From NCBI GenBank assembly GCA_020854915.1, contig JAHKLT010000062.1:1-34665 (forward strand): a DNA stretch of 34,665 nt, written 5' to 3'. The stretch is from Methanobacteriaceae archaeon. GTDB taxonomy: Archaea; Methanobacteriota; Methanobacteria; Methanobacteriales; Methanobacteriaceae. The notes under the pieces were generated by a model. It did not search any database, was not told where the DNA came from, and was given only the letters and a program-made list of their open reading frames with translations. The translations under genes were made by a program, and so were the position numbers. Below, in pieces: positions 7,576 through 15,824 of this stretch (position 1 is its first letter; each line of letters starts with the position of its first letter).

Positions 7576-7974
7576 TCATTTTTTAACTTTAAATTTAAAT
7601 CCGTAGGAAATTACTCCTTCTTCTCCATCTTCTCTAATCTTTCTAAAGACCATTTCAACAGGGTCTCCAATCTCTAATGAATCTACATCACAATCAACTA
7701 ATTGTGAAGTTAATTTTGCACCTTCATCTAACTCAATAATAGCTACAGCATAAGGAGCTATTTTTTTAAAGTCGCTGGTTGGGGTTCTAACAATTGAAAA
7801 ACTATGAATTTTTCCTTTACCAGAGAATTGGAAACTTTCTATATTTCCTTTTCTTCTACATTCAGGACAAATTACTCTCGGTGGAAAATAAAGTTTTCCA
7901 CAAGTTGTGCATTCAGAACCAATAAGGTTATATCTTTCTTGAATATGACGCCATGTTCGTACGGTATCAGACAT
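7576..7974 (-). CDS. DUF35 zinc-ribbon/OB-fold protein
   Basis: This 132-aa protein has an N-terminal helix region, a rubredoxin-like zinc ribbon CTTCGKLYFPPRVICPEC (about residues 22-39) and a C-terminal OB fold (GKGKIHSFSIV...). Proteins of this family bridge acetoacetyl-CoA thiolase and HMG-CoA synthase in archaea, channelling the intermediate in the mevalonate route to isoprenoid lipids. In many archaea it is encoded beside those two enzymes; here neither is adjacent. A strong GGAGG lies before the ATG. Other DUF35 proteins partner different acyl-CoA enzymes, so the precise partner is inferred. Confidence 0.85.
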   Translation of the reverse strand: MSDTVRTWRHIQERYNLIGSECTTCGKLYFPPRVICPECRRKGNIESFQFSGKGKIHSFSIVRTPTSDFKKIAPYAVAIIELDEGAKLTSQLVDCDVDSLEIGDPVEMVFRKIREDGEEGVISYGFKFKVKK

Positions 7975-8147
7975 AAAAATCCTCCATTATTATATAGCTT
8001 AATTTTTAACTAAACTATAAAAAATTTTTATTACATATAAATATTTTATCAATAGTATAAAAAGCTATTTTTTTAAGTGATAAAAAATATTTTCATGTCC
8101 TTGTATATTAGAAATATTTTTATAAAAAACTTAAAAAATACTAATAT

Positions 8148-9098
8148 ATGAAAACCATCTTTAATGACTCTAAAGGTCATGTATTTACTGGAATAAGTGT
8201 AATTCTAATTATTTCATTTATTATAATAGTTATTTTATTTTTAAATTTAAATTATTTTATAACAGAAGAAACAAATCAAATAATAGCTAGTGATAATTTA
8301 AAATATATTGTTGAAGATTACAATAAAAACATAGAAGTTCTATCGTATACATCTTTAAAAGAAATATCTGAAAATGTAATAAAAAGTAAAACACCACTTA
8401 AAGACTCAAGTGAAGAATTTAAAAAAGTATTAAATGAGAAATTATCTAATAAAAATAAAGAATATCTTAAAAAATATGATATAAAAATTGAATCGAATGT
8501 TATAAGTATTGAAAATAGTGAAAGCCCCGAATATTTAAAATTTAAAACAATAATAACAGTTGAAAAAGATAATGAAAAGTATAATAATGTTCTTGAATCA
8601 AAAACTTCTGTTTTGAATTTAAAAGATCCATTAGGAATATTATTATGCTCACCGGATCCAAGTCTATCATACAATGAAACAAATATACTTTTTGGTAATT
8701 CTCTTTCAAAATACTTAGAAAAAAGAAATGTAGAAAATCATGAAAACTATATAAATGCAACAGCACCACTAATATTAAAAAAATGCCCATATGACCCTTA
8801 CATACACCATGGAGATAATCATACATTAGCAGATTGTATTAAAAATTCTTATTATCATGAAAGTGCAGATGGAAGTTGTTATCTTTGTAGACTTGAAGGA
8901 AAACCATTATGTCCACACTATGGCTTTGAAACATTTATAATACCAAGAGCAAATATAGAAAACAATTTAAGTTCTGTTTCATCTCCAGATCATGTTGTTT
9001 TTGCAGATAATTATCCAGGAGATCCATATTATTATTTTAATGACTCTAATAAAATAATATTCTTAGATAGTTCTCATAAGAAAAAATACGGGTTATAA
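8148..9098 (+). CDS. Prepilin-like membrane-anchored protein with Cys-rich C-terminus
   Basis: The 316-aa protein starts MKTIFNDSKG followed by a hydrophobic segment of about 22 residues (VFTGISVILIISFIIIVILF). The charged-KG-hydrophobic layout is that of class III (type IV pilin-like) signal peptides, with possible cleavage after Gly10. The exposed part is Lys/Glu/Asn-rich, then carries about ten Cys and His in the last third, in motifs such as KKCPYDPYIHHGD, DGSCYLCRLEGKPLCPHYG. Those could bind metal or form disulfides. A TATA-like TTTTTATAAAA near 8113 leaves almost no leader. It is followed after 1 bp by a second prepilin-like gene. It may be a surface pilin or pseudopilin; I do not recognise a named family. 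Confidence 0.7.
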   Translation: MKTIFNDSKGHVFTGISVILIISFIIIVILFLNLNYFITEETNQIIASDNLKYIVEDYNKNIEVLSYTSLKEISENVIKSKTPLKDSSEEFKKVLNEKLSNKNKEYLKKYDIKIESNVISIENSESPEYLKFKTIITVEKDNEKYNNVLESKTSVLNLKDPLGILLCSPDPSLSYNETNILFGNSLSKYLEKRNVENHENYINATAPLILKKCPYDPYIHHGDNHTLADCIKNSYYHESADGSCYLCRLEGKPLCPHYGFETFIIPRANIENNLSSVSSPDHVVFADNYPGDPYYYFNDSNKIIFLDSSHKKKYGL

Positions 9099-9099
9099 A

Positions 9100-9978
9100 A
9101 TGATAGACAAAAAAGGAAACATATTCTCAATTGAACTTATATTAGTTATTTTTATGTTTATATTTACAATTGGGATAATTACAAGTCTAACAAATAGTAC
9201 AAGTGAAAAAATATCTAGTGAAATAGATAAAAATCATATAGAAAAAATAACTACTGAATCATTAGATAATCTATTAAATAACCCTGGTAAACCAAGTAAT
9301 TGGGAAAATCTTAGTAACTTAAATAGTATATCTCCAGGTTTAGCAATATTAAACACAGATAATAAAACAATTAAAAACACTATTTCTTATGATAAGTTAA
9401 AACATTTAGAAAATAGTTATGATTTATTAATCACAAATAAAGTTTTTTCAAATAAAATTAAAAGCTCAATAGCTATTTATCCATTAAATAGTGAAATTCA
9501 ACCTTCTTTTTATGGTGATAGTGATGAAAGAACTAATGTTTTCCCAATAAATAGATTAGTTAAGTGTGATTACTTTTCTAAATATGTATTAGTTAATTTT
9601 AATGAAAATCATGAATGTAATAAAAACCATGACCTAAATTATAGTTGTGGATACTTTAAAATTTATAATAGCTATTTAGAAGAAAATGATTATTATTTAT
9701 TAACTGCTGAAAAAGACTTATATTACTCCATAGACAATACTAAAGAATTTAATAATGAATTTAAAAAAATTAATAATAAAATTTATTTAAATGATATTTT
9801 AACTGATAGTTTAAAATATAATAATTCTGGAATATTTTTTATTCATTTAAAAAGTGAGAATCCAGAAGCTATTTTAATAGCTATTCCAAAGGATTTTGAA
9901 AAAAATTACTTAATTTATGATTATTTTAGAATAACTGATTGTAAATTAATTTTTAAAACTTGGTATTCAATTGAATAA
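9100..9978 (+). CDS. Second prepilin-like membrane-anchored protein
   Basis: The 292-aa protein starts MIDKKGNIFSIELILVIFMF. KKG precedes a hydrophobic helix with Glu at +6 after the Gly, close to the +5 Glu of type IV prepilins, so cleavage by a FlaK/EppA-type peptidase is plausible. The rest is predicted to be outside the cell and is Asn-, Lys- and Tyr-rich, with a Cys pair region CNKNHDLNYSCGYF and a C-terminal Cys. It begins 1 bp after the stop of the preceding gene, so the two are almost certainly co-translated. No pilus ATPase or membrane core gene is in the window, so assembly would rely on genes elsewhere. It ends convergently with the MgtE gene. Confidence 0.7.
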   Translation: MIDKKGNIFSIELILVIFMFIFTIGIITSLTNSTSEKISSEIDKNHIEKITTESLDNLLNNPGKPSNWENLSNLNSISPGLAILNTDNKTIKNTISYDKLKHLENSYDLLITNKVFSNKIKSSIAIYPLNSEIQPSFYGDSDERTNVFPINRLVKCDYFSKYVLVNFNENHECNKNHDLNYSCGYFKIYNSYLEENDYYLLTAEKDLYYSIDNTKEFNNEFKKINNKIYLNDILTDSLKYNNSGIFFIHLKSENPEAILIAIPKDFEKNYLIYDYFRITDCKLIFKTWYSIE

Positions 9979-10062
9979 ACAATTAAATTTTTTAAAATAA
10001 GTGATATATATAGTCTTTATTTAAAATAAAAACAATTTTTTTAATTTAACTAAATTCACAGT

Positions 10063-11427
10063 TTAAAACATGAAATGGTTTAGAATAAACACTGCAAAAG
10101 ATGTTAAAACAATGATTGAAATTAAATCTGTGAGACTTGTAGATATTGGAAGTACAATATTATCTGGATCTAATCCTTCTCTAACTGATAATACTGATAA
10201 ATAGAAAATAATTGTCATCATTATTGTGATTACAATAAATCCAGATATAATTATAATAGGTAGTGTTGTTAAGATACCTAAAGTATCTGAACCAATTAAA
10301 TTTAAGCTAAATTCAACAATTAATGCTATAAATGGAAATATAAATATTCCAAAAACGAATAAAATAGCAAAATTATGTAATGTATTTCTATCTGGATGCA
10401 TCATTGGTTCAATAAAGCCAGCGTGAAATCCAGAGGACAATCTTGCACTTAAAATACTTAATAAACTACCATTTACCCCTGAAAATAGAGGTACAAGAGT
10501 TAACAACGTTTGATTATTTAAAAGTGTTTTAGAAGAAGTATGTAGGAATCCTCCTGCAAATATTCCTAAACATGAACTAATTAACAATACAGGTGTTGAT
10601 TGAGACAGAATCTTCTTTATTTCATTATTTAGTAAGAGTCCATAAATAAACAAAGCAATAATTATTATAATTAAAATGATTAATATTATTGTTTCTATTA
10701 ATTCATTATTTATGAAAAATAATAATAAAATAGATATTATTAAAGAAGGTAATGTAAATAAGTCTCCAGCAGCAGTAATAAGTGGTGTTGTTATATTATC
10801 TGGATCCCATCCATATTCATAACTTTTTAATGATATAAACATTGTAATAGGTAGCATTATTATACAAGAAATAATTCCAGCAAATATATTTATTAAAGCA
10901 AAGTTAACAAAAGCCATGCTTTCAAAATTAAAAGCTAAACAAATGATTTTAGCTATTATTGATAAAATTAAAGATATTACTAGTGTTAGTATTATTGATG
11001 ATAAAATATTATTATTTAAAATATCAGATTTTTTAAATTCTGGTGATAATGTACCAATATGAAGATTAGTGTTAAGTCTTGATGCAAGAGAACCAAATAT
11101 ATTACCTCTCATTGCAATTGCACCAGGTATTATAATAAGTAGTCCTGGAAAGGATTCAATGAAATAATTCATATTTCCAAGAATAATACCTGCAATCAAA
11201 TCTCCAATTGCACAAATTACAAGAGCAACTAGTCCTTGTTTAACTACAGAGCGATAATTATTGTTAAAATTCTTTAATTTATTGATTAAAAACTTAAATG
11301 TATTAATTATTAATTTAAATACAGAATCAATTTTTTTAAATAAAAATATTATAGTGTTAATCATTAACATTAATAGGAAGGATAATATATGTCGAATCAT
11401 CTTCGCTAGCTTTTTTGCTATCTTCAC
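10063..11427 (-). CDS. MgtE/SLC41-type divalent cation transporter, two integral domains
   Basis: A likely Mg2+ (possibly Co2+) channel or transporter in the cytoplasmic membrane. Start: GTG at 11427, preceded by GGTGAT at the right spacing; the in-frame GTG at 11436 lies inside that Shine-Dalgarno. Two MgtE integral-membrane domains are present, each with the same signature: PGLLIIIPGAIAMRGNIFGSLASRL in the first (about residue 90) and LLTLVPLFSGVNGSLLSILSARL in the second (about residue 310). Each is followed by a GWDPDNITTPL/GLDPDNIVLPI motif before a helix. Bacterial MgtE has a single such domain preceded by N and CBS domains and works as a dimer. Here the tandem domains form a pseudo-dimer, with a basic amphipathic N-terminus and no CBS. 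It follows the PhoU-RCK_C gene in the same operon, suggesting that protein regulates it. Confidence 0.85.
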   Translation of the reverse strand: MKIAKKLAKMIRHILSFLLMLMINTIIFLFKKIDSVFKLIINTFKFLINKLKNFNNNYRSVVKQGLVALVICAIGDLIAGIILGNMNYFIESFPGLLIIIPGAIAMRGNIFGSLASRLNTNLHIGTLSPEFKKSDILNNNILSSIILTLVISLILSIIAKIICLAFNFESMAFVNFALINIFAGIISCIIMLPITMFISLKSYEYGWDPDNITTPLITAAGDLFTLPSLIISILLLFFINNELIETIILIILIIIIIALFIYGLLLNNEIKKILSQSTPVLLISSCLGIFAGGFLHTSSKTLLNNQTLLTLVPLFSGVNGSLLSILSARLSSGFHAGFIEPMMHPDRNTLHNFAILFVFGIFIFPFIALIVEFSLNLIGSDTLGILTTLPIIIISGFIVITIMMTIIFYLSVLSVREGLDPDNIVLPISTSLTDLISIIVLTSFAVFILNHFMF

Positions 11428-11471
11428 ATATATCACCTATTAACATTTTATCACACTATTTTTAATAAATA

Positions 11472-12068
11472 CTATTCTACTAAAACATCAGGAATATCAT
11501 CCAAAGAAATTTCAGCAGATGCTAATTTTTTTAATACTTCTGAACCAGTTTCTGTTCCTTTTGCAAGAAGAACATCACCTTCAAACAAAACAGTATCTCT
11601 ATTAGGACCATAAATCCAAGAATCATTACGTCTAATAGCTATAATCATCATACCTGTACGATTTACAAGTAATAATTCACCTAAAGATTTTCCACAAAGA
11701 TCTGAACCCATCCCAATTTCAATACGTAAAATCATCTTTTCAGATTCTTCTATAACCATTTTAAAAACAGGATGAGGTTTAAATCCAGTTATTACAAGAT
11801 CTGCTAAATCTTTTGCTGCATTAGCCATGCTTTCAGCAGCTTCAGCTATTTCAAGTAAAGCAGTTAATTTTTCTGCATCTTCATATGATCTAGCTGCAAC
11901 AAGGGATTGTTTTTTAATTTCATAATTTAAGCTATTAACCTTGTCTTCAAGTTTTAAAACTTCTTCTGCTGCATCTTTACTATTAAAAAGAACTGCAGAA
12001 TAAGCTAAATCAACCATCAACTCCGATAAGTTCTTCATTTCTATTAAAATATTTTTAATACTATACAT
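11472..12068 (-). CDS. PhoU-like / RCK_C (TrkA-C) regulatory protein
   Basis: The 198-aa protein has an N-terminal PhoU-like helical domain (about residues 1-105, [49 protein letters not shown]) and a C-terminal RCK_C domain (about 115-190, [23 protein letters not shown]). This combination (COG3273) is common in euryarchaea beside MgtE-type transporter genes. RCK_C domains in other transporters bind ligands such as cyclic di-AMP, so this is likely a cytoplasmic gate or sensor for the MgtE channel (inference). The start carries a GGGGATT. It lies 21 bp from cobJ upstream and 44 bp from the MgtE gene downstream. Confidence 0.88.
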   Translation of the reverse strand: MYSIKNILIEMKNLSELMVDLAYSAVLFNSKDAAEEVLKLEDKVNSLNYEIKKQSLVAARSYEDAEKLTALLEIAEAAESMANAAKDLADLVITGFKPHPVFKMVIEESEKMILRIEIGMGSDLCGKSLGELLLVNRTGMMIIAIRRNDSWIYGPNRDTVLFEGDVLLAKGTETGSEVLKKLASAEISLDDIPDVLVE

Positions 12069-12088
12069 TTAATCCCCTTCTTAAATTA

Positions 12089-13165
12089 TCAAAGATCATT
12101 AGGATTATTGTGTAATAAACAAGCCCTTCTAAGTTTTAAAAGTTGTTTTTTAGATTTTTTAAGATCTTCAGGTTCATTAATAATTTTTCTAAGTGGTTCT
12201 TTTACACAATCAATTGTTTCCTTTTCATGAATCCACAAGCATTCTTTACAATTCCAAACACCTTTTTCTTTAATCCACTTACCACCAGTAGAACTATCAC
12301 CACAAGGATAAAATGGGCAATAACAAAAGTCACAAGATTGACCTTCATAATGACATGGATAAAACTCACATTCACTATTAGGGCCATCAGGTGTTTCACC
12401 TTTTAAAAATTTTCCATAGAAATCAATAGATAATGGATGTAAATCTGATTTAACAACATATCCCCTAGGAGTAACAAAATAACCATCTGATTCATAGCTT
12501 AAATCATTACCTACAATTAATGCTGTAGACATATTAATTTCATTTTCATCTAAATCTTTAACTTTAACAATAGAAACTTTAGAGGGGTATGATTCACTAT
12601 TTACAATACCAATTAAAATATCTTCACCTTTAATATCTAAAATTAAATTTTTAAATCTCCTAAAAGGCTCTTTTCTAGTTTTACTAATAGGATTATAAAT
12701 AGCTATGATTAAATTGGCTTTAAGTGCATATTCAATTTTTTTCTCAATTTCAGATAAAGGAGTTAAAACATTACTTAAACTAATAACCGCATAATCATTT
12801 AAAGGCGCACCAAGCAAATTAGCAGAATAATTAACTGCAGAAACTCCCGAATAGACTCTTACATCAATCTTTTCCTCATATTTACTAAGAATTTGAAATA
12901 AAACATTACTCATTCCAAAAACACCAGGATCACCAGAACTAACAAGTGCAACATCATAACCCTCATTACTTTTAGAAATTGCCATCTCAACACGACTAAT
13001 TTCATCCCCCATACCCTTTTGGATAATTTCCTTACCTTCTATTAAATCAGCTATTTCTTCAGTATATTTTTTATACCCAATAATAATATCTGAGTTTTTA
13101 ATAGCTTCATATGCTTCCAAGGTCATGGTATTAATATTTTGACCTATTCCAATCACATTTAACAT
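12089..13165 (-). CDS. cobJ: Precorrin-3B C17-methyltransferase with Cys-rich C-terminal domain
   Basis: This is CobJ/CbiH, the SAM-dependent methyltransferase that methylates C17 and contracts the corrin ring in cobalamin synthesis. The first 240 residues form the tetrapyrrole methylase fold: MLNVIGIGQN, GYKKYTEEI, VSSGDPGVFGM near residue 91, SGVSAVNYSANLLGAPLNDY, and AIYNPISKTR. The last 115 residues carry a cluster of about 12 Cys (CEFYPCHYEG, CDFCYCPFYPC, WNCKECLWIH), a Cys-rich small domain probably binding Zn or Fe-S; CbiH60 of Bacillus carries an Fe-S C-terminal domain with a role in ring contraction, so a redox role is possible. The start follows GTGATATT, which also contains the stop codon of the upstream gene. 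Confidence 0.9.
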   Translation of the reverse strand: MLNVIGIGQNINTMTLEAYEAIKNSDIIIGYKKYTEEIADLIEGKEIIQKGMGDEISRVEMAISKSNEGYDVALVSSGDPGVFGMSNVLFQILSKYEEKIDVRVYSGVSAVNYSANLLGAPLNDYAVISLSNVLTPLSEIEKKIEYALKANLIIAIYNPISKTRKEPFRRFKNLILDIKGEDILIGIVNSESYPSKVSIVKVKDLDENEINMSTALIVGNDLSYESDGYFVTPRGYVVKSDLHPLSIDFYGKFLKGETPDGPNSECEFYPCHYEGQSCDFCYCPFYPCGDSSTGGKWIKEKGVWNCKECLWIHEKETIDCVKEPLRKIINEPEDLKKSKKQLLKLRRACLLHNNPNDL

Positions 13166-13169
13166 AATA

Positions 13170-13670
13170 TCACGAATATAGTTTTAAAATTGACTCAATG
13201 TTAATAGATTCAGTTTTAATTTTAAATCCACCATCTTTATATTCAGCAACACCATTAGCTATTACTTTGTATTCTGGATCTTGACTTATAACAACTTGAC
13301 CAGATGTAGAATTTGGTGCAGAATAACCTAAAGCTTCAATAGTAACATTAATATCTTCATCCCCATCAGTACTATTATAAGTAGTAAAATTCATTGAATC
13401 AAGATTGATACCATCCACCTTAGACAGATTTTCTAAAGATACTGCAACATCTTTATTGTTTGTAATATTTATTTTATTAGGATTTTTTATTAAAGCTTCA
13501 TTAACATTATCTGAGCTAAAAAAATTTGTAACTGTATTGACTTGTAAATCAATTAATTCTCCTATATCTGGAACTTCAGAAGTGACTATAGTATAAGAAC
13601 TAAATAGTCCAATCTCAAAAAAACCAATAAATAATAAAATTACAACTATAATATTAAGTACCTTCGACAT
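13170..13670 (-). CDS. Membrane-anchored protein of unknown function
   Basis: This 166-aa protein has an N-terminal hydrophobic helix (about residues 5-28, LNIIVVILLFIGFFEIGLFSSY) followed by a soluble extracytoplasmic domain rich in Asn, Asp, Val and Ile with a probable beta structure (KVIANGVAEYKDGGFKIKTESI). No family is recognised. It is the first gene of a four-gene minus-strand unit. Its TGA lies inside the GTGATATT Shine-Dalgarno of cobJ. Its own ATG is preceded by GTGATGATAT, with a TATA-like TTTATTATAAA about 35 bp upstream (near 13700), so the operon promoter is probably there. Anchoring close to an MgtE operon suggests a sensor or accessory role, but this is only guilt by association. 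Confidence 0.8.
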   Translation of the reverse strand: MSKVLNIIVVILLFIGFFEIGLFSSYTIVTSEVPDIGELIDLQVNTVTNFFSSDNVNEALIKNPNKINITNNKDVAVSLENLSKVDGINLDSMNFTTYNSTDGDEDINVTIEALGYSAPNSTSGQVVISQDPEYKVIANGVAEYKDGGFKIKTESINIESILKLYS

Positions 13671-13778
13671 ATATCATCACAATTTTAATAAGTTTATAAT
13701 AAAACAATATATTAATTAAAAATTAAATTTGTTTATTATATATAATAAAGATTTATATTATAGTTAATTATTAAAAGT

Positions 13779-15070
13779 TTATATCTTTTTTATATACTTT
13801 TTTATCCAATTTTCATAGAAAGATTTTTCACAATATTTTCATTGAATGGTTTTTTAAATATTTGTTTCATGGTTTATATTGATTCAAAGAAGTTATTGTA
13901 CATTTCTTTTTTAATTACTCTCTATAAATCTTCTATTAGATTTAAATCTGGAGAATAATGTGGTAAAAATATAAGATTAATATTTAAAATTTCACAGATT
14001 TCTTCAACTGTTTTAGAAATGGTGTACTCTATAATTATCTAATACTATATTTATTCGTTTTTCTTTAAATTTTCTTTTATTTTTATTTTATTTAATTTTT
14101 CAAGTAGATTTTTTCTTTTATTATTTCTGTTTTCTTTTTTATATGCTTTTTCAATTGATTCTAATGATTTTTGTTTTGATAAGTTAGAGTATAATTTGTC
14201 GTTTATTTTTTTTTACGAAAGTTTTGAAATGTTAATCTTTTTTTATCTAGAAATTTTTTCATTTTTTTCATTTGAAATGTTTGGGTTATTTAAAGTGGTT
14301 TCTAGTTCTTTTTTATTGTTTTTATTTTCTGTGTTTATTATTCTAAATTTTATTAGTATTTTAACAAATTTTATTGCATTATTTGTTTTGTGAAATTCTA
14401 GGTAGTTTTCACAATTAATGCTTTGTATCCCTGTTGCTGTTATTTTAATTTTAAGTAGTTTTTTTATTAGTTTATTATTTTGTTTTGGTAAATATAAGTT
14501 TTTAGTGGTGTTTAGAATATTTTAACATGTTGTTTGATCTAATAATGCTAATCCTGCAGGTTTTTATGTTTATGTTTTTGGTGTTTTTTTTAAGATTGTT
14601 TCAGTATTTTCTGGTTTTTTAGAGTATTTTGTAAATGGTTTACCGTGATTAAAACCTAATTTTTCTCTTACAATGATCCATACTTGTTTTTCAGAGTAAT
14701 CTATATTATATTTCTTTTTTATGATTTTTTGAATTTTTTTAAGAGTGTAATTTTCATTAGAATTAGAAATAATTTCTTTTAACTCTTCTTTTTGTTTATC
14801 TGTTAAATAGCAATTACGTCCACAATTATCATAATTAGGTATTAAACCTTCAAATCCTTTTTCATTATAAAGTTTTAACCATCTAGATCCTGAAGCTCTA
14901 TTTATATTTAAAAATTCAGATGCATCTTTAACTGTTTTACCTTCTTTTAGCATTTTAATAAAAAGTAAACGCTGATAAATCATGTATGACTTTTTATGAT
15001 TAGTTAACAACTCATCAATATCTTTAATATCCAAATGATCTTCAACTGTAATATTTCTTCCACGGGACAT
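13779..15070 (-). pseudogene. IS630-family transposase, multiply interrupted
   Basis: The 5' part (15070-14570) is open and encodes 166 aa with the winged-helix DNA-binding N-terminus of IS630 transposases: SYMIYQRLLFIKMLKEGKTV, ASEFLNINRASGSRWLKLYNE, then LTDKQKEELKEII and IIKKKYNIDYSEKQVWIIV. The DDE half lies in broken frames at 14570-13779. Its last part reads EICEILNINLIFLPHYSPDLNLIED and IKKEMYNNFFESI and finally YENWIKKYIKKI before the stop, and is unmistakable IS630 C-terminus (PHYSPDLNPIE type). Many stops separate the parts, so this is dead. I could not define terminal repeats with certainty: TTTATAT...TTAATTA-like sequences occur near 13750 and on the opposite strand near 15090. 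Confidence 0.75.
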
Positions 15071-15106
15071 AAAAATAAATATATAATTAATTAGATATAA
15101 AGTTTT

Positions 15107-15710
15107 GGTAAGATACTATAATAAAAAAGAAATATTATTATCTGTAGAAAACATTGTAATGATGTTTAAAAATGGTACAAAGTATATAATTAAAGCCGTT
15201 GATAATAAAAATAGTTCAATAGCTAATTTAACTTTAATTATCAGTGTTAATTATACTAAAATTACTGATAAAGAGGGTTTAGCTATTTTAAATATCAATC
15301 TATTTCCTAATAATTATCCTATTATAACATTCTTTAAGGGTAGTGATATCTATAATAAAAATAATATAAGAACTAATCTCACTATTCTAATTTTTATCAA
15401 TCCTAAAAACTTAATTAAATATTATCGTAATGGTTTTCAATTTCAAGCTAAAGTTTTAGATAATAATGCTAACCCATTAAAGAATGTAAATGTTACTTAA
15501 TATTAATTGTGTATTTTACAATAAAACAACAGACTCAAATAGAATAGATAAATTAAATATTAATTTAAATCCTATATCATACATTGCAACCCAGATGCTA
15601 CAATTACAAAATCACATGGTACAAATTAATTTAAATCCTATATCATACATTGCAACTTAACATATAATAGTTATTCTGTTTCAAATAATATTACTGTATT
15701 AAAGAGATAA
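15107..15710 (+). pseudogene. Decayed adhesin-like protein fragment (repeat domains)
   Basis: Reading frames on the plus strand give LVRYYNKKE, FKNGTKYIIKAVDNKNSSI, TDKEGLAILNINLFP, NLIKYYRNGFQFQAKVLDNN and NPLKNVNVT, i.e. two or more copies of the Ig-like module of Methanobrevibacter adhesin-like proteins (pattern: LVKYYKNGTQ... VLD.NG.P.AN.NV.F...TTD.NG.A.L.INLNPG.Y). After 15500 the frame is broken and further pieces (CVFYNKTTDSN-like, LNINLNP, NNITVLKR) come from other frames. There is no signal peptide, start or C-terminal anchor, so this is a remnant. Its left end lies 37 bp from the IS630 relic, which may have disrupted the gene. Confidence 0.6.
15559..15656 (+). repeat. 32-bp perfect direct repeat, 66-bp period
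   Basis: Positions 15559-15590 and 15625-15656 are identical over 32 bases (from ATTAATTTAAATCC to ATTGCAAC), offset by exactly 66 bp, or 22 codons. They fall in the decayed adhesin-like fragment and include its INLNP coding motif, so they are probably a tandem duplication of part of one repeat module. The same 15-mer ATTAATTTAAATCCT recurs at 34413 in another adhesin-like relic. Confidence 0.8.
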
Positions 15711-15824
15711 TAGCTATTTCTTTCTTTTTTAATTTTTTCACTTTAAAATTTTAGTGAATTTTTTCTCTACAAAATATTTTATTACTTAGAAAAAATAAAA
15801 TTTCAATTATTAACAAGAAAAATA

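Noticed and set aside
14196-14393. Plus-strand frame of 65 codons, very Phe-rich
   Set aside because: It is the antisense of the decayed IS630 transposase; the hydrophobicity comes from reading Lys-rich codons on the opposite strand.
13750-15100. TTTATAT...TTAATTA inverted repeats as IS630 ends
   Set aside because: The match is short, gapped and AT-only; comparison with an intact copy is needed before calling ends.
15559-15656. Two 32-bp repeats with a 34-bp spacer, looking like a minimal CRISPR array
   Set aside because: There are only two units, the repeat encodes the INLNP motif of adhesin modules, there is no further unit, leader or cas gene, and the same 15-mer recurs in another adhesin relic.
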